From positions 60,662,754-60,726,753 of the forward strand of contig NC_087065.1 of the NCBI RefSeq assembly GCF_963678635.1: 64,000 nt of DNA, written 5' to 3'. This DNA comes from Symsagittifera roscoffensis. Its lineage: Eukaryota > Xenacoelomorpha > Acoela > Convolutidae. Shown in pieces: positions 46,605 to 58,850 of the stretch. The notes under the pieces are model-generated. The model searched no databases. It was not told the origin of the DNA and saw only the letters and a list, made by a program, of their open reading frames with translations. Every line of letters begins with the position of its first letter. Positions within the stretch are counted from its first letter, which is position 1. Position numbers and translations under genes: made by a program.

Positions 46605-46709
46605 CGTCAGCAGAGCCAGAAGAAAATTCATGTTTATAACTTAACTTCACGTAAAAAAATTCAAAATAGACCAACGTCATCTACTAACAAGGATCTACTA
46701 CTTGCATAG
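46605..46709 (+). CDS. Candidate second exon of the plus-strand gene, running into a transposon end
   Basis: An excellent acceptor (CTAATG branch-like site, TTTCCGGCTTTCAG) opens in the phase left by the first exon. The frame encodes RQQSQKKIHVYNLTSRKK and continues to a TAG at 46707. A weak donor CAC|GTAAAA lies at 46650. If that is not used, the last eight codons come from the transposon end at 46686-46745, so the C-terminus may have been supplied by an insertion. Basic, low-complexity product. Confidence 0.35.
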   Translation, partial: RQQSQKKIHVYNLTSRKKIQNRPTSSTNKDLLLA

Positions 46710-46745
46710 CCGGTTGCTATCGAAGTAGCACAGAATATTCCGACC
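46686..46745 (+). repeat. Transposon end (TIR family 2)
   Basis: AACAAGGATCTACTACTTGC, GCCGGTTGCTATCGAAGTAG, then CACAGAATATTCCGACCACA. It matches the ends at 55855-55905 and, inverted, 59636-59690. Confidence 0.65.
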
Positions 46746-47627
46746 ACACTGCTTTGGGAAAGATAAAAACCGAAAAAAAAACGAAATTTGTTTTCAACTT
46801 TCAATATTCCTTTTTTGGTCCAATACTTATTTTTTTAAAATTGTAGTAGTCAAAATTGGCTATGAAAAAATCATGAAACCATAGTGGGTTGGAAAAAAAT
46901 AAAAACATAGGGTCGTCGCTTTCTTGCAATTCATCTGTTACTGTCTTTTTATAAGTTCATTGCCTCTATGTTAGTTTCGGCACTGCAAGAACTGAGAGCA
47001 AGTCGCAAATTATATTAAGTGATATCTGGGATCATACGACATTTTGGAGCGTTCTCTCATTGGCTGCTCTTCGCGAGCGACGGTGCTTAGCGCCGATCAC
47101 GCCAGTTGTTTTTAGGAGATGTCCGAACATATTTAAATAGCAATTCAAGCATCACCGATTTGATTCTACTCTGTCGATGTCTGTCACAATTTTTAAATTT
47201 AAATTAAAAAACTCATTTCGGCTTGGATCAGACAATTTCTTTATCTAGCAAGTTTTGATCCAAACAAAAAAAGCTTAGAAAAATACATTTCTTGAAAAAT
47301 CTTAAGCCGCAGAATATTTTTTAGTCGAAAAAACTGGACTGATCTGACATATCTAGTGGTGAAATTAACTAATGATGAAACCCTATTTCATGTTAAACTC
47401 ATGGTAAACATTAACTTGTTTTCGGTTTTCTGATTTCATTTTTGTTCTTTAAGAGCAGGATTAAGGGTCTGGCAGTTGCGACGACCGGCATGTTAGTTTA
47501 TGGAAAAATCAGTTTTGTTTATCCTTTTTTTACACAATAATCACAGTCTAGCATTACAAGATAGCGAATAGAAAATGAGGTGGAAACCATTGTTGAAAAA
47601 GAACTTCCTTTTAAAACTCAATTTCAG

Positions 47628-47796
47628 AAAAACAGTCAAGACAAAACAGCCAGCATTCAATAAGCTTTCGAAATCAATTACTGAGCAACCACTAAGTCGA
47701 CAAAACTTATGTAGGCACTCACTGAGCCGAAACGGAAAAATGTCCACAATATCACAAAATGTCCACAAATATCACAAAAAAAAATTGAGCAATTAA
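47628..47796 (+). CDS. Candidate 3'-terminal exon, plus strand
   Basis: The acceptor AAACTCAATTTCAG opens a frame of 55 codons, basic and polar (KLSKSITEQPLSRQNLCRHS), ending in TAA. AATAAA lies about 85 bases beyond the stop (near 47883), where a polyadenylation signal would be. The same frame extends upstream to an ATG at 47575, so it could also be an intronless 73-codon ORF. Entry phase 2 does not match the exon at 46605, so an exon is missing or this belongs elsewhere. Confidence 0.3.
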
Positions 47797-48260
47797 GTTT
47801 AACTCGGAAAAACTTTACAGCACAACCGCCCAACCGTCCGATTAAGTCCTTTAAAAAGTAATTTTGTCGTCAAACTGCATGAAATAAATTGACTAAGTCT
47901 ATTAAACAAAAGCCAAAACCATTACAATTAAAGAAAAAATAACAAAACAGTTTATTCACAATTCGAATTGGTAAATTGACGGATTATCAGGAAGACTGTC
48001 AATTTTAGTAATATCTCTTGTAATCAAACAACTCCATGCGTTGGAAATATACAAGACATTAAGGTGCAAAAGCAACCAAATTACCTCAAGACCAATTAGG
48101 AAGACGCCTGAAAGGTTCAAATTTAAAACAAGTTGAATTGTTACCGATTTAAAAAGAAAAGATTTTTATGTGAAAAACGTCTAGTTCCCCCGATAACAAG
48201 ACACTTGTTCTCGCAGGTGTATAAAAAAAACGCGCAACTCAAACGACTAGAATTATCATT

Positions 48261-49283
48261 AACAAGACGGCTCGTTTATCAGGGCAAAGCCTTGAATGTT
48301 CCGACTGTCCCTTAATTCATATCGATTAGTTTTTGGGAAAAGAAAATATTGAAAAACAATAAATTTTGGACACTCTGAGTCGTACGAAATTAATACGACC
48401 GACTAGCTAGCCTCAATTAAATTTGGAACGATTTTGTTGTGCGCCATTTTGATAATTCGCGTTACGCTCTCAGCAATATGAAAAAATTCTTCGAAACGCG
48501 CATAATTTAGTCCAGAACATGGCCAATTTGGCAATTTTCAAACCCTCAGATTTTTACAAAAAAAAGAATTTGAGGTGAAATATCTTTCTAAATTTCAACT
48601 CAGGAAGTCGATATCTTCAATGGGCTATAAAAAAATTTTGTTGAAAACTATTATTTCGATCGGCGAAAATTGACTGAATAAAAAAAACTACACCAAGAAT
48701 AAATATTCCGTTTTCATCGAAAGTTGGAACAACAATTTAAGCTTGACTGTGCATATATGCGTTACGAGCAGTGTGATAATAATAAATCAGTGTTTGCTGC
48801 TATAGTCTTGATCGTTAGAATCTTCCTCATAAAAATTTCGACGTCACTCGCTTCCAAAATTTGTCAATATGAGACCTACTTTTTTATTTAACGACCCTGC
48901 AACTTATCAAAGCTTTTCGGCAAAAAAAAAATCCAAAACGCTCAATAACATCAATTTCAGCAATAAATTCTGAAAAGTGAAAGTTGGGTATATTCTTGAG
49001 AGAAAATAAAACTTTTTGATATTTGAAAAAGAAAAATAACTGGGGTGTTTTTTGTTTTGACCGATTTTACAAAATTGGACATCGTGCGTATGGGTATCGA
49101 ACCGGATTGCCAAGCGAGTATGCTTGCACTAGAGTAAAAAGTGGATGGCATCACAGCTCGAATAATACTTTTGCATTTGATATTGGCAGTACGTTTATTA
49201 TAGTTGAACAAAAACTATTCGAGGCCAGTTAAGGGGCAGTCGGAACATTCAGGGCTTCGCCCTGATATGCCAGCAGTCTTGTT
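48261..49283. mobile_element. Non-autonomous DNA transposon, TIR family 1, both ends present
   Basis: About 1.0 kb. The left end reads AACAAGACGGCTCGTTTATC, AGGGCAAAGCCTTGAATG, TTCCGACTGTCCCTTAA. The right end on the minus strand reads AACAAGACTGCTGGCATATC, AGGGCGAAGCCCTGAATG, TTCCGACTGCCCCTTAA. The repeats pair over about 54 bp. The interior matches dispersed blocks elsewhere in the window and contains no transposase. The interior at about 49085-49140 holds a tRNA-like stretch on the minus strand (GGTTCGATACCC). The target duplication is unclear. Confidence 0.75.
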
Positions 49284-49734
49284 GATATTTTATGAGAGCT
49301 CAGAAAATCAATTTGCTCGACCTACACAAAATAACTAAACAAAATTTCTTGAGATTTTTTGAAAAACCGCACTTCATTTTTCGCAAAAAAAAGACCCACC
49401 CCTAGTTTATATTAAGTTCATCAATTTGAAAACAAAAACTTTCAACTTCCAATTATTTTGTATTCCCATTCTTTTTATCAAGCTTTTATTCAATAATCAT
49501 TCGAATTAGATCAACTCTGCGCTCAGAAAATTTTAATAAAATTTTTATTCGATACCCCGGTTTTCATTTCAGTTAATTTGAGTAGGTGAATCTGAAGAAT
49601 GGCTAGAAATTTTCCCCATGAGATAATTTTTCAAACTGTTTTTGAATACAAATATAACCCTGTTTTGAGTTTTTAAAACGCGGAAAAAGCACATCAAATT
49701 TGCATTCTTGTTAGAAAAAATCTGAACAAAAATA

Positions 49735-49793
49735 TCAAAGGAAAACCCAATTTTTGACCTCCTGAAAATTCCACTCTCTGAAAATATCATCCC
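49735..49793 (-). CDS. Candidate terminal exon of a minus-strand gene
   Basis: Acceptor CAGTCTAGATTTTGCAG, then codons for DDIFREWNFQEVKNWVFL and TGA. It enters with two bases, matching the one base left by the exon at 50284-50337. The same frame is open upstream to an ATG at 49902 (55 codons, MAEVTLLLLFSPRY), so a single-exon reading is possible. No clear polyadenylation signal follows. Confidence 0.35.
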
Positions 49794-50283
49794 CTGCAAA
49801 ATCTAGACTGCGCATTTTAGTCAAAACAATCGCCTCGTCGAATTGATCATTAAGAGAGCAATACCGTGGGCTAAATAAAAGCAATAAAGTGACCTCTGCC
49901 ATTTTACTTAAATGAAGAGATTTAAATGCCACTGAACAGTTAAATATAAGCGTACGTCATTCCATGGTAAATGATTTTGTTCAAACATTTCAGTGCACTT
50001 CGGAACGAACCATATTCTGAATATAGATTCCGCGTCCTCTAAACAACACATAAATGTCAAAGATTGAAGCCGAGACAAAAAACCGAACGAACACTCCGTC
50101 TCGGAAAGAACTGAAGAACTTAAGAACTAAATAACGAGACTAAATTACAATACCATCCGATGTTCAAATGCCTAATGTAGCTTCTCGTGATTTTACGACT
50201 CGACTCGCTATTATATGAACAGTATTTCCTAATTACAATGCAAATCAAGGGAAATGTAAAGGAGCTATTCGGTACGCATATAC

Positions 50284-50337
50284 CTTCAACCTTCATCATT
50301 TTTCTATTTATCCACGATACACCAATCCAAATATGCA
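50284..50337 (-). CDS. Candidate exon of a minus-strand gene
   Basis: Acceptor TTATTCAGCATTCAG (an upstream AG at 50345 is also usable) and donor GAAG|GTATAT bound codons for HIWIGVSWINRKMMKVE. Phases fit the exons at 55443-55600 and 49735-49793. WIG followed by an acidic and Trp-rich stretch faintly recalls C-type lectin domains, but that is too short to claim. Confidence 0.35.
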
Positions 50338-50399
50338 CTGAATGCTGAATAAGCGACACAAATTGGTACAGGTTTTACAAAATAAAGGGAAAAGCCCGG

Positions 50400-52090
50400 T
50401 TTAAACAAAACAGTATGAGCTCACAGAGCTGATTATAATAAAACTCGACATGAAATCAACCCTTTGTCATCTAGCATTGCAGCTCGGCTTTTTGGATTTA
50501 GTTCTCGGGCCTGTCTAAGTCAAAAAAATTCTAGCTAGATGCAGAATAGGTCGTCATATTGGTACCATGATCGATCACGGCCAGAAAGTATCCCGCATTT
50601 TTTGAAAGTCATTGGAACGAAGCTTGAGAATGAATTTCATGCATGAAGGGTTGTTAAACTCATAGTAGAATATCACGGCCATCCCTAATTGACTATTCGC
50701 TTGGTCCAAAATACCTATTTAAAGGGAAATTAATGGGAGCATGACCATGATAAATTGATTATTGTAAGCGGCCTTATCTTTTCGCCACGAAACCATTTCA
50801 CACCTCCAATGATTATTCCCATAAATATTAGAAACATTTGAGCCAACAGTTTTTTTCTGAAAAATTGAATGATCGAAAAAAATTATTGACGGTCCTTTTT
50901 CTCCTGAAAAAGTTGGATGTTAAAAAAATGATTGACGGTCCTTTTTCTACCAAGACTAGGATACCAGTGATCTGGGCACACAATTAGAAAAATCCGACTA
51001 GGATAACATCCCACCAAATTAATTTAGTGAGGAGAATGTTAACTTGGTTCTAAGCTGGATTTTTTAGCCAATCAAAATCAAGCTTTCTAAACGCAACTTT
51101 GAGCCATTTTATTCCAAATTAAATGTTTCGGAGAAAGATCTTAACTTGGTCTATTCAGGGGAGAGGAAGTTAACTTGATCCAAAAAAAACTTCAACCAAA
51201 AACCAGTGCTATAACAAATTATATATTGAGTAATTACATGCACAAATCTCCAGCAAGTGCCCAGAATACGTCAACTGAATCACAATTCTGAATTTTCAAA
51301 ATCAGGATACATAAGCAAATAAAATGGAGCCTAAATTTCAGTCTAAATTCGCAACCTTATACAATGCTCTGTAAAAGGTAACTAAACGAAAGCAGGCCCA
51401 TGTCAAAGATCTCTACCCCAAAACTCTAATTCGAACTTGGCTATTTAGAATAATATTAACTCACAAATTAAATCATCAATTTGCCATGTTGAAGAAAAAG
51501 TCATCTATAAAAATGTAAAATTACCGATAAGCAGAAACAAATTTATTTCGGCTGAACGAAAATTTTGATTATTTCCCGAAACACTCGCGTTTTAGTTTGT
51601 GCAAATAACTCGTTTCTGATTGGCTGAAAAATAATTGATAACCGAAAGTGTTTCGAAAACATTTTTGAACGTTACGAAATTTTCAGAAAACTTCCAAACC
51701 TTGCTAAGTGAATAGCGCGTAAGCCTAATTTTGTTTAATCTAAGCCAGCCACCTTCAAGTCTTCATTAAAAAGCTATATGCCAAAAATTAGAAGCCATGT
51801 GAGTCATTTTTCTATATTCAAAAAGGTTATTTTACATGCGACACGATATATCGTTAAAAATTGAAAAAAAAAACAGTCCTCATTATTTTCTGAGGATGTT
51901 CAAGCATACTGAAAATCGAAACTAAAAGGATTGAGAACCTCATTAACGAGAAACTGCCAAATAAAAAAAACAAAAACGAAACACGCAATATTCCGAAATA
52001 CTTTTAAAAAAACCACATCCGTGCATGTCTTACTTTTGCAGTTGTCAATATCTACGTTAAAAAAAGCCTTGAATTGCTTAGACGCAATTT
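50400..52090. other. Repeat-like AT-rich stretch, no gene
   Basis: Several palindromic words: GTTAACTTGG three times between 51037 and 51177, and CGAAACACTCGCG facing GAAAGTGTTTCG at 51580-51655. No coding signal. Confidence 0.4.
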
Positions 52091-52589
52091 TAATACAGAG
52101 GCGAAGCTTAGCTTCACAAAAATTCCGATACAAAAATAGATAAAAACAAATCCAAGTAGAAAACAAAAATATTTAGTGATAGCCAGTTGCTGCACAATTA
52201 GTATAGAATTATCAAACCACAGCGCTTTATGCAAAGAATTTCAAAAGAAGAGAAAAAGTTGGAAAACTCTTTTCTTAAAATTGTTGTTATTGCTCTTTTT
52301 ACGAGTGATGGAATTAAGGAAAAACTTCATGCATGAAACCTCCTAATATATCGACTACCCTTTAAAATAAGATTGAAGTTTTTGCTTAAAAAAGATGAAA
52401 CAATTGAAAAAACAATACGAACAATAAAGGAATGATTTTTTTCCTATTTGTTTTTTCGTTTTCCCCAACACACTATGTTAAACACAAAAACATGTACTGA
52501 ACGTCTCGTATCGTAGCAATAAGACCAAATTTCTGACCGCAATTCAATTTGGAATGTTTTATTTTCCACTTACACATATTATAAAAAGG

Positions 52590-52810
52590 CAAAATTTCCG
52601 CTTTCAGAATCCCATAGTGGCCACCAAATAAGCGAATTTCAAACCATCATAAGTTTATAAGGAATGGATCACAGGTTTTTTAATGAGCTCAAAAAAACAA
52701 TATCTTTAGATGGTTTAAAAAAATCGTTATGAAGTCGATATCTGACTGAAAAAAAATTACCCCCCAAGCATAAAAATGTCGTCTTCTTTCTTTAGAAAAC
52801 GGAACAATAA
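52590..52810 (+). repeat. Degraded family 1 transposon body
   Basis: Shares AATTTCAAACC, GAGCTCAA and AAGCATAAAA(A)TG-type phrases in the same order as the block at 48494-48740. Confidence 0.4.
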
Positions 52811-53449
52811 TAGCTTAAATAATATAAGGATCGAAAAAAATCAGGCTTCAATTGGGAGCTAAGGCTACTTGATTTTTCAATTTCAGTCTAAACATTCAGT
52901 CTGATTTTAAGTCTGAAGAACGATAAAATTCAGACCAATTTTTCTTGACAAAAATTTTAGAGCCTGAATCAAGAAACACAGCTTGATACAATATCACACT
53001 TAATACCGGTCTAAAGTTTTTTGATGAAGTTGAAATCACGTAGAGTAATCCAACTCTACGTTCTAATTTCTATCCACCCTAAATTATTTCACAATAAAAA
53101 AACATGAGCCACCGAAAATTGCCATAAGAACAACGAAAACATTGCGAAATAAACTCATTCAAGAACTTGATGACTACAGTAGGTAAAATGACTACATGTC
53201 GCATTAAAATGATAGACAGGTCCTGCGTAGGCAATTACTCTTTGATTTAGCATGTAATATTTTGAGATCTAAATCGTAAATCTAAGCATTTAAAAATATC
53301 TTGAGAAACATGAAATTGTCATTATTACACTGTTTTTATGAAACAAATGATTTGTTTCAACATATTTTATTATTTCAAAACCATCAATTGGAATAAATTA
53401 TTAATACTCAAAGTTCAAAATAGCTGAAAAATTTACTTTCAGATGGTCA

Positions 53450-53464
53450 GGGGGGGGGGGGGGG
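53450..53464. repeat. Poly-G tract
   Basis: About 15 uninterrupted G residues. Confidence 0.9.
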
Positions 53465-54216
53465 AGGCTTTCACGATTGGTTCGCTGAGGAAATACAAAA
53501 TTTGTTAGAAAAATACTGGAGCATTTCTGAATCTGCGAAGTGTAGACGTATTTTCTTTACGCGACCTGGTTATTTTTAGGGACTCGTTCATCACAAAAGT
53601 ACCAAAGTCAGCCTTAGTAGGTCTGACAGCTTAAGATCGGGTCGGGATGCAGAGTTCGAAAGTTCTTAGAATGATTTCAAAGAATCGAAAATCAAAATTA
53701 GTCGTTCTGGACTGCAAATATTGATTGCGCCGATAGCAACCTTGCAGCAAGAGGACAATTTTTTCCGACGGTCGAATAATTTTGTCGGCTTATATGCCAG
53801 TTAGTGCCACTTTAAGAACGCAAAAACTGAAACAAAACACGGATTTCGATTGCAAACAAAGTATTAGGCGGCTTCAAGCGGCAAGAAAAGATACCGATCA
53901 AGGAGTAAAAGCAAAATCGATCGCAAATTTTCCGAAGCAATAACAAAAGCGGAAAATCGGTTTGAATTTTGCGAATCCTCAGAAATTTCCCAAAAAAAGA
54001 TCGCAGGTAATTTATTTTTTATTTTAGTTCAAGGCATCGATATATTTAATTGAACATACAAATTTTTATGTATCTTCAAATTTTTAAAACTACTTCGATC
54101 GCTCAAAGTGGTTTGAACAAAAAAAACCCCAGGCATATAAATTGCGCTGTTCTTTTTCCATTGTGAGGAAACTTCTATAATGAAGCTATTAAGCGAATGA
54201 GCGGAACAACATAGAC

Positions 54217-54405
54217 ACAGAGGCCAAGCTTCGCTTCGCAAACACTCGCGAGAACACGACAAAAAAGTATATAAAGTGCTCTATAAAGTGCAATGATTAA
54301 AATTAGAAATAAGCCTCGAATTAGCAAAAATTCGACTATCGTTGAGATTCGAACCTGCGACCAAGATATTAAGATTCTCACATACTAACCAATCAGACGC
54401 GAAAA
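54217..54405 (-). repeat. tRNA-derived SINE, short copy
   Basis: On the minus strand a tRNA-like head has an A-box-like TTGGTTAGTATG and a perfect B box GGTTCGAATC. The copy ends at the hairpin motif GCGAAGCGAAGCTTGGCC and CTCTGTGT. The same 3' motif recurs across the window. Confidence 0.6.
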
Positions 54406-54526
54406 ATAATAGACACCATCACTAGCCACAACAAATAAAGCAGAGAAAAGATGCTATGCAATTTCCAATGCTACAGTGAAATTTCCAAATAAGTGAACAC
54501 TTTTAATGAACACTTTTAATTGTGAG

Positions 54527-54721
54527 TTAGGTTAGAAAAAAAGACGGTTCGTAATAACACACTATGCTGATCGCAAGTGTAATTAGCGATTTGAAAGAAC
54601 GATGGCGAAAAGCGATGTTAAATGGCGATGACTCAATTTGATTGCGAAGGTCTGCTTTTAAAACGTGGACCTCGATGGGAGTGACAAAAATAAATTCAGT
54701 CTTGGTCACAGAAGATTCCAT
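54527..54721 (-). CDS. Minus-strand ORF, doubtful
   Basis: A 64-codon frame from a true ATG (MESSVTKTEFIFVTPIEVHV, then polar and basic residues). It has reasonable codon use but no domain, no clear donor and no polyadenylation signal. It starts 42 bases from a plus-strand exon candidate. Confidence 0.2.
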   Translation of the reverse strand: MESSVTKTEFIFVTPIEVHVLKADLRNQIESSPFNIAFRHRSFKSLITLAISIVCYYEPSFFLT

Positions 54722-54763
54722 TTTCAGTTAGACTGGTATACTTTTCTAATGATAATTAACTAG

Positions 54764-54821
54764 CCTGTCAACGTGGATAATTTCAAATTCCGTGAAATGA
54801 ATCAAAATGCTGCATTCAAAG
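54764..54821 (+). CDS. Candidate plus-strand exon (19 codons)
   Basis: AATTAACTAG with an upstream CTAAT branch-like site, codons for PVNVDNFKFREMNQNAAFK, then a strong donor AAAG|GTATGAG. The other two frames have stops. It opens in phase 0, so it could follow the exon at 45554, or start a gene at its internal ATG. It lies in what would be an intron of the opposite-strand candidate gene. Confidence 0.3.
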
Positions 54822-55073
54822 GTATGAGTTTTCCACTGATTTTTTTCCAGAGCTGTTGATATTTAAATGTTGATCTTGAAAAAAAAATCCGGTTAAGAAG
54901 CTTTTCTAGTTAGACTTTTGGGGTTATATTAACAACTTGTGTGTCTAATTCACATTTGCACCAGTGGTTTTGTCTCAAAGAAAAATATGAAAACAATAAC
55001 ATAACAAAGTTGACAGCGTCGGCATGAACAGAGGCAAAAAAGCGAGTCGTCGTACAATTACAACTATTCGGAT

Positions 55074-55132
55074 TCATAAACTAAGACCGGATTCATGAGC
55101 TAAGATCGGATTGATAAACTAAACTGAACGGT
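55074..55132. repeat. Three copies of a 19-bp unit
   Basis: CGGATTCATAAACTAAGAC, CGGATTCATGAGCTAAGAT and CGGATTGATAAACTAA in direct succession. Confidence 0.75.
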
Positions 55133-55442
55133 GAGACAATCACCTATCTAACAATAATAAACACAAACAGCTCCTAGTCGAAATAGACCTGATGCGATGA
55201 AACACCTGCGTGACATAATAGCATGATAGGTTACTAGCAGGCCCGTCAAACCAAAAGTGAACAAAGTTTCACAGTTTTCCCTAAAAAAATATTAAAATGA
55301 AGTCTTGAAAACAAATATCCAATAAATGAGTGCTGTGGTTGAAAATGAAGTCCAAGACAAAATCAAAAAAGAAGTGTGGTTGCATGAATCAATGGAACGT
55401 TTTCTGTCATGATGGCTTTTGCTGAAAAATCGCAGAAAAAAC

Positions 55443-55600
55443 CTTGAGATACCAGCCAATGCTTCAAGACATAAACGATTACGTTGAAGGTAGCAATCAG
55501 GATCATGACAAAACGGTGATGTAAAATCATGATATACGTTCCGAAAAACAGGAAAAAAATTTCATTTGTTGACTCGAACAAAACTTTCAGGGCTTGACAG
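55443..55600 (-). CDS. Candidate membrane-spanning exon of a minus-strand gene
   Basis: A 158-nt exon with acceptor CACTTCAACATAAG and donor CAAG|GTTTTT. It encodes 52 residues: CQALKVLFESTNE, a hydrophobic run IFFLFFGTYIMIL, a short basic HHRF loop, and a second run VMILIATFNVIVYVL. It therefore contains two likely transmembrane segments. Entry and exit phases fit the exons at 58557-58593 and 50284-50337. No family recognised. The acceptor lacks a strong pyrimidine tract. Confidence 0.4.
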
Positions 55601-56599
55601 CTTATGTTGAAGTGCTAGCTTATAACGAAAAGTTAATGTTCAATACGAAAGTTAGAAAACGCTGCATAAAAATATCATCATAACAAAACTTCGAAATCAT
55701 GACACCAACGTTTCAAGTTTTCATAGTTATTGAACGTTTGTTGCTCAAAAAAACACTAGCCGGAAGAGAAATACTAAATTATGCTTCAAAACATACTTTC
55801 AATTTCTTATCAAATTTTTTTCCACATCTTACATATTTCAACCAAGGCTGAAGATCAACAAGGAGAGCCGGTTACTGTGCAAGTAGCACAGAATGTTCCG
55901 ACCAGACTTTATAACTTAAAAATTACAAAAAAAAATATTTTCAAATTAGTGTTGTTTTTTTTTCTGAGAGGTGTGATAAAAGGATGTAAAACTATAATTA
56001 CGGCATCTTCGACCGTCATTGTAAAATAGGCCAGTTGGACACCAAATTTTGTACAAAAACTACACAAAAAAAATTCAATTGAAACTTTTGCTTCTGAAAA
56101 TGGAATTAAAAAACTGCAGTCTAATTTTACTTGCTTAAACTAAGTTTTTAGGCATCAATTTAGGCGAAATAAAGCTGCTGTTAGCCTGCTGGCTGGCTTT
56201 ATTCGCTCAAAATAAGACGAAAAATGAAAAAATTTAAACCTATTTTTCTTGACACTGGGGAAATTTTTTCTTGACACTGGGGAAATTATTTGTGGTACCT
56301 GATTTTGCGTGGAAAGCAAAAAAAAGCTAACACAAACCCGAATACAAAGTTCCTCTCCATTTTCAGTGGTCGGAACCAACAGATAACCAGGAGAGACATC
56401 AGAACATGACTCAATTTAAAATTTCTAGAATAGGGACCATTTTTAAATTTGATTTCAAAAATAAAGTCAAAAGGGGAAATTCAATCTGCGCTTTATGTCA
56501 AAGTTTCGAGTCTTCATGGCGTCCTCTGCAGCTAAAACCGCTCCTGAAACTGAAAACAATAATCTTTAATGAAAACAGTTGGATGGATCAACGGCTGGT

Positions 56600-57935
56600 T
56601 GCAAAGATATCTGGGTAGATTGCTAGATATACGGAAGGATTGTTAGGTGGATGAATGGATGGATGTATGGCTAAAAGGGTGGCTGTTTTTTGGATAGCAA
56701 GATAGATTGATGGCCGAATGGATGGCTGATTATATAGAAGAAAGATGCATGGATGACTTGATGTATGAATGGATGGATGGAAAGCTAGATGGCAGGATGA
56801 ATGAATGGATGGCTGACTGGTTGGATGAATAGATGACTTGATGGATGAACGACTGGTTGGATGGACTGGTTGGGTGGCTCGATAGATGGAAGGTTGGATG
56901 GATGAATGCTTGAATAGACGGTCGAAAGGCTGCTTGAAAGGCTATGTGTAGATTGCTATCAAGATGGATGCTTGGCTTGGTGGATGGCTGCCTACATGGA
57001 TGGTTGGCTTGATGGATCGATGACTTGATGGATGGATGGCTAAATGTGTGGATGGCTGGCGAATGAAAAAAAAGTGAGATGGATGAACAGCTGGCTGCAA
57101 GGATTGCTGAGTAGATCGCTAGATAAATGGACGCATTGTTGACTGAAAAAATAAATGTATACATGGCAAGAAGGGCGGCTGCTTGTTGAAAAGAAAGACG
57201 CATTGATAGCTGACTGGATGGCTGGTTCTTTGAAGATGGATGGTTGACGACTTAATGTATGAATGGCTGGATGAAAAACTAGATGGATTAATGAAAGAAT
57301 GGACTGCAAGATAAATGGATGGCCGACTGGTTGGAAAGATGGATGACTTGATGGATGAAAGACTGGTTGGGGAGATGGATGGATGGCTTATTGGTGGTAA
57401 GGCAGGTGGTAAGAATGGCTGGTTGGATGTCTTGATGGATGAATGACTGCACGGAAGAATGGATGACTAGACGAATAGATGGCTGTTTGAATGGATGGAG
57501 GGCTGAAAAGATGAATGGATGGCTGGGTCGATGGCTGCTTGGATGGATTGGTAGATGGATGGTTGATGCGACGAATAGCTAGATGCGCAGTTAACTGTCG
57601 AGATGGATGTGTGACTGGGTGGATGGCTGGCTTTAAGGTTGGGTGGCTTGATGTATGGGTGCCTTGATGAATGAACGGCTGAATGTACGGATTGTTGGCG
57701 CAATCGATAGGTGCTTGATAGATAAATGGCTTGCTGGGTGGCTGGTTGTAAGAATGAAGGCTGGCTAGCTGACTTGACGTAGGAATTACTGTATGGGTGG
57801 CTAGACCGATGAATCTTGGAACGGACGGTTGGATGGCTGATGTCTTGCTGGATGTATGGTTGGTTGGATGGATGTCTAATAGCTTGATGGATGGATGGTT
57901 GGATAAATAGATGGTTGGCTAGATGGATGGATCCT
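56600..57935. repeat. Degenerate GGAT/GGCT tetranucleotide minisatellite
   Basis: About 1.3 kb of GATGGATGGATGGCTG-like sequence, imperfect throughout, with no fixed longer period seen. It creates spurious long frames rich in Ser, His, Pro and Gln on the minus strand, which I do not call as genes. Confidence 0.9.
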
Positions 57936-58556
57936 CTAATTGATCTTTGCGATAAAACAAACAGCTTAAAATGCATCATAAACTATTGCTTTTAACGATG
58001 GTAAAGATATCTTAAACATGGCGACATTCGTATCACACGCATTTGATTATATGCTAGTTTTCGTTAAAATCTAGGTTTGAAAACGAAAATATCAATTCAA
58101 ATTTGCCTTTTCCGAGGACCATCACTTCAAGTTTTAAAAAATTGAGCGTATCAGATTTATGCAGGTGAGCTTTTAAAATCCAATTTTTTTCAATGAAGAC
58201 AAAATCTCAGATTTGCGAGGGTATTTTTTTCACAAAACGATGAAAACATCAAAAAGATGGGTCAAATACTCCCCCAACAGCCTTTTTCGAAGGCTGCAAA
58301 CAGAGGGGTAACGTAAAAAGAGACTAAAGGAGTATGCAGTCACACAAGGGAAAAGGCAGCCTTTCGATTAATGCACCTCTCTTAAAAATCAAAAAATTGG
58401 TTTTTGAGAAAAACGATAATTTTTTGCGTATCGTCTCAAAAAATATTAATAACCAATCCCATACAGTTTCATAATACGTTTTCATCAAACAGGAAATCTA
58501 GACAAACAATCAAGCAAAAGATTTGAAAATGAAATTAGCAACGGAAGAAAACTTAC

Positions 58557-58593
58557 GAAACGGAAACGAAGCCGATAATCATTGAGCAGACAC
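58557..58593 (-). CDS. Candidate mini-exon of a minus-strand gene
   Basis: A 37-nt exon with an excellent acceptor (TTTTTTTTTGACTCAACAG) and a near-consensus donor TTTC|GTAAGTTTT. It encodes VCSMIIGFVSV in the phase left by the exon at 60149-60253, and exits in the phase needed by 55443-55600. Hydrophobic, so it could start a membrane segment. Confidence 0.4.
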
Positions 58594-58784
58594 CTGTTGA
58601 GTCAAAAAAAAATATGATTTCAAAAACTGTCACCCTGAAATAAAAATGAACAACACTTGCAACTACAGCTCAAGAAAAATCCGTAATCTGGCAACTATGC
58701 CGACAAAATTTGAACCAGAAACATCAATTTTTCCCAGAAAAGGTTTTTCAATGCACACATACTGAAAAAAAAACAAGGTGTGGC

Positions 58785-58850
58785 GGGATTCGATCCCCAA
58801 ATTTTAGGAAAAAAAGGCATTGGCGTTACCTCTGGGCCAAAAGCGAAGAA
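58785..58850 (-). repeat. tRNA-derived SINE head
   Basis: On the minus strand: a perfect A box TGGCCCAGAGG, a near-perfect B box GGATCGAATCC, then CGCCACACCTTG and a T run. Confidence 0.6.

Noticed and set aside
56730-57979. Ser/His/Gln-rich minus-strand frames
   Set aside because: They are direct translations of the degenerate GGAT repeat, with no splice or start context.
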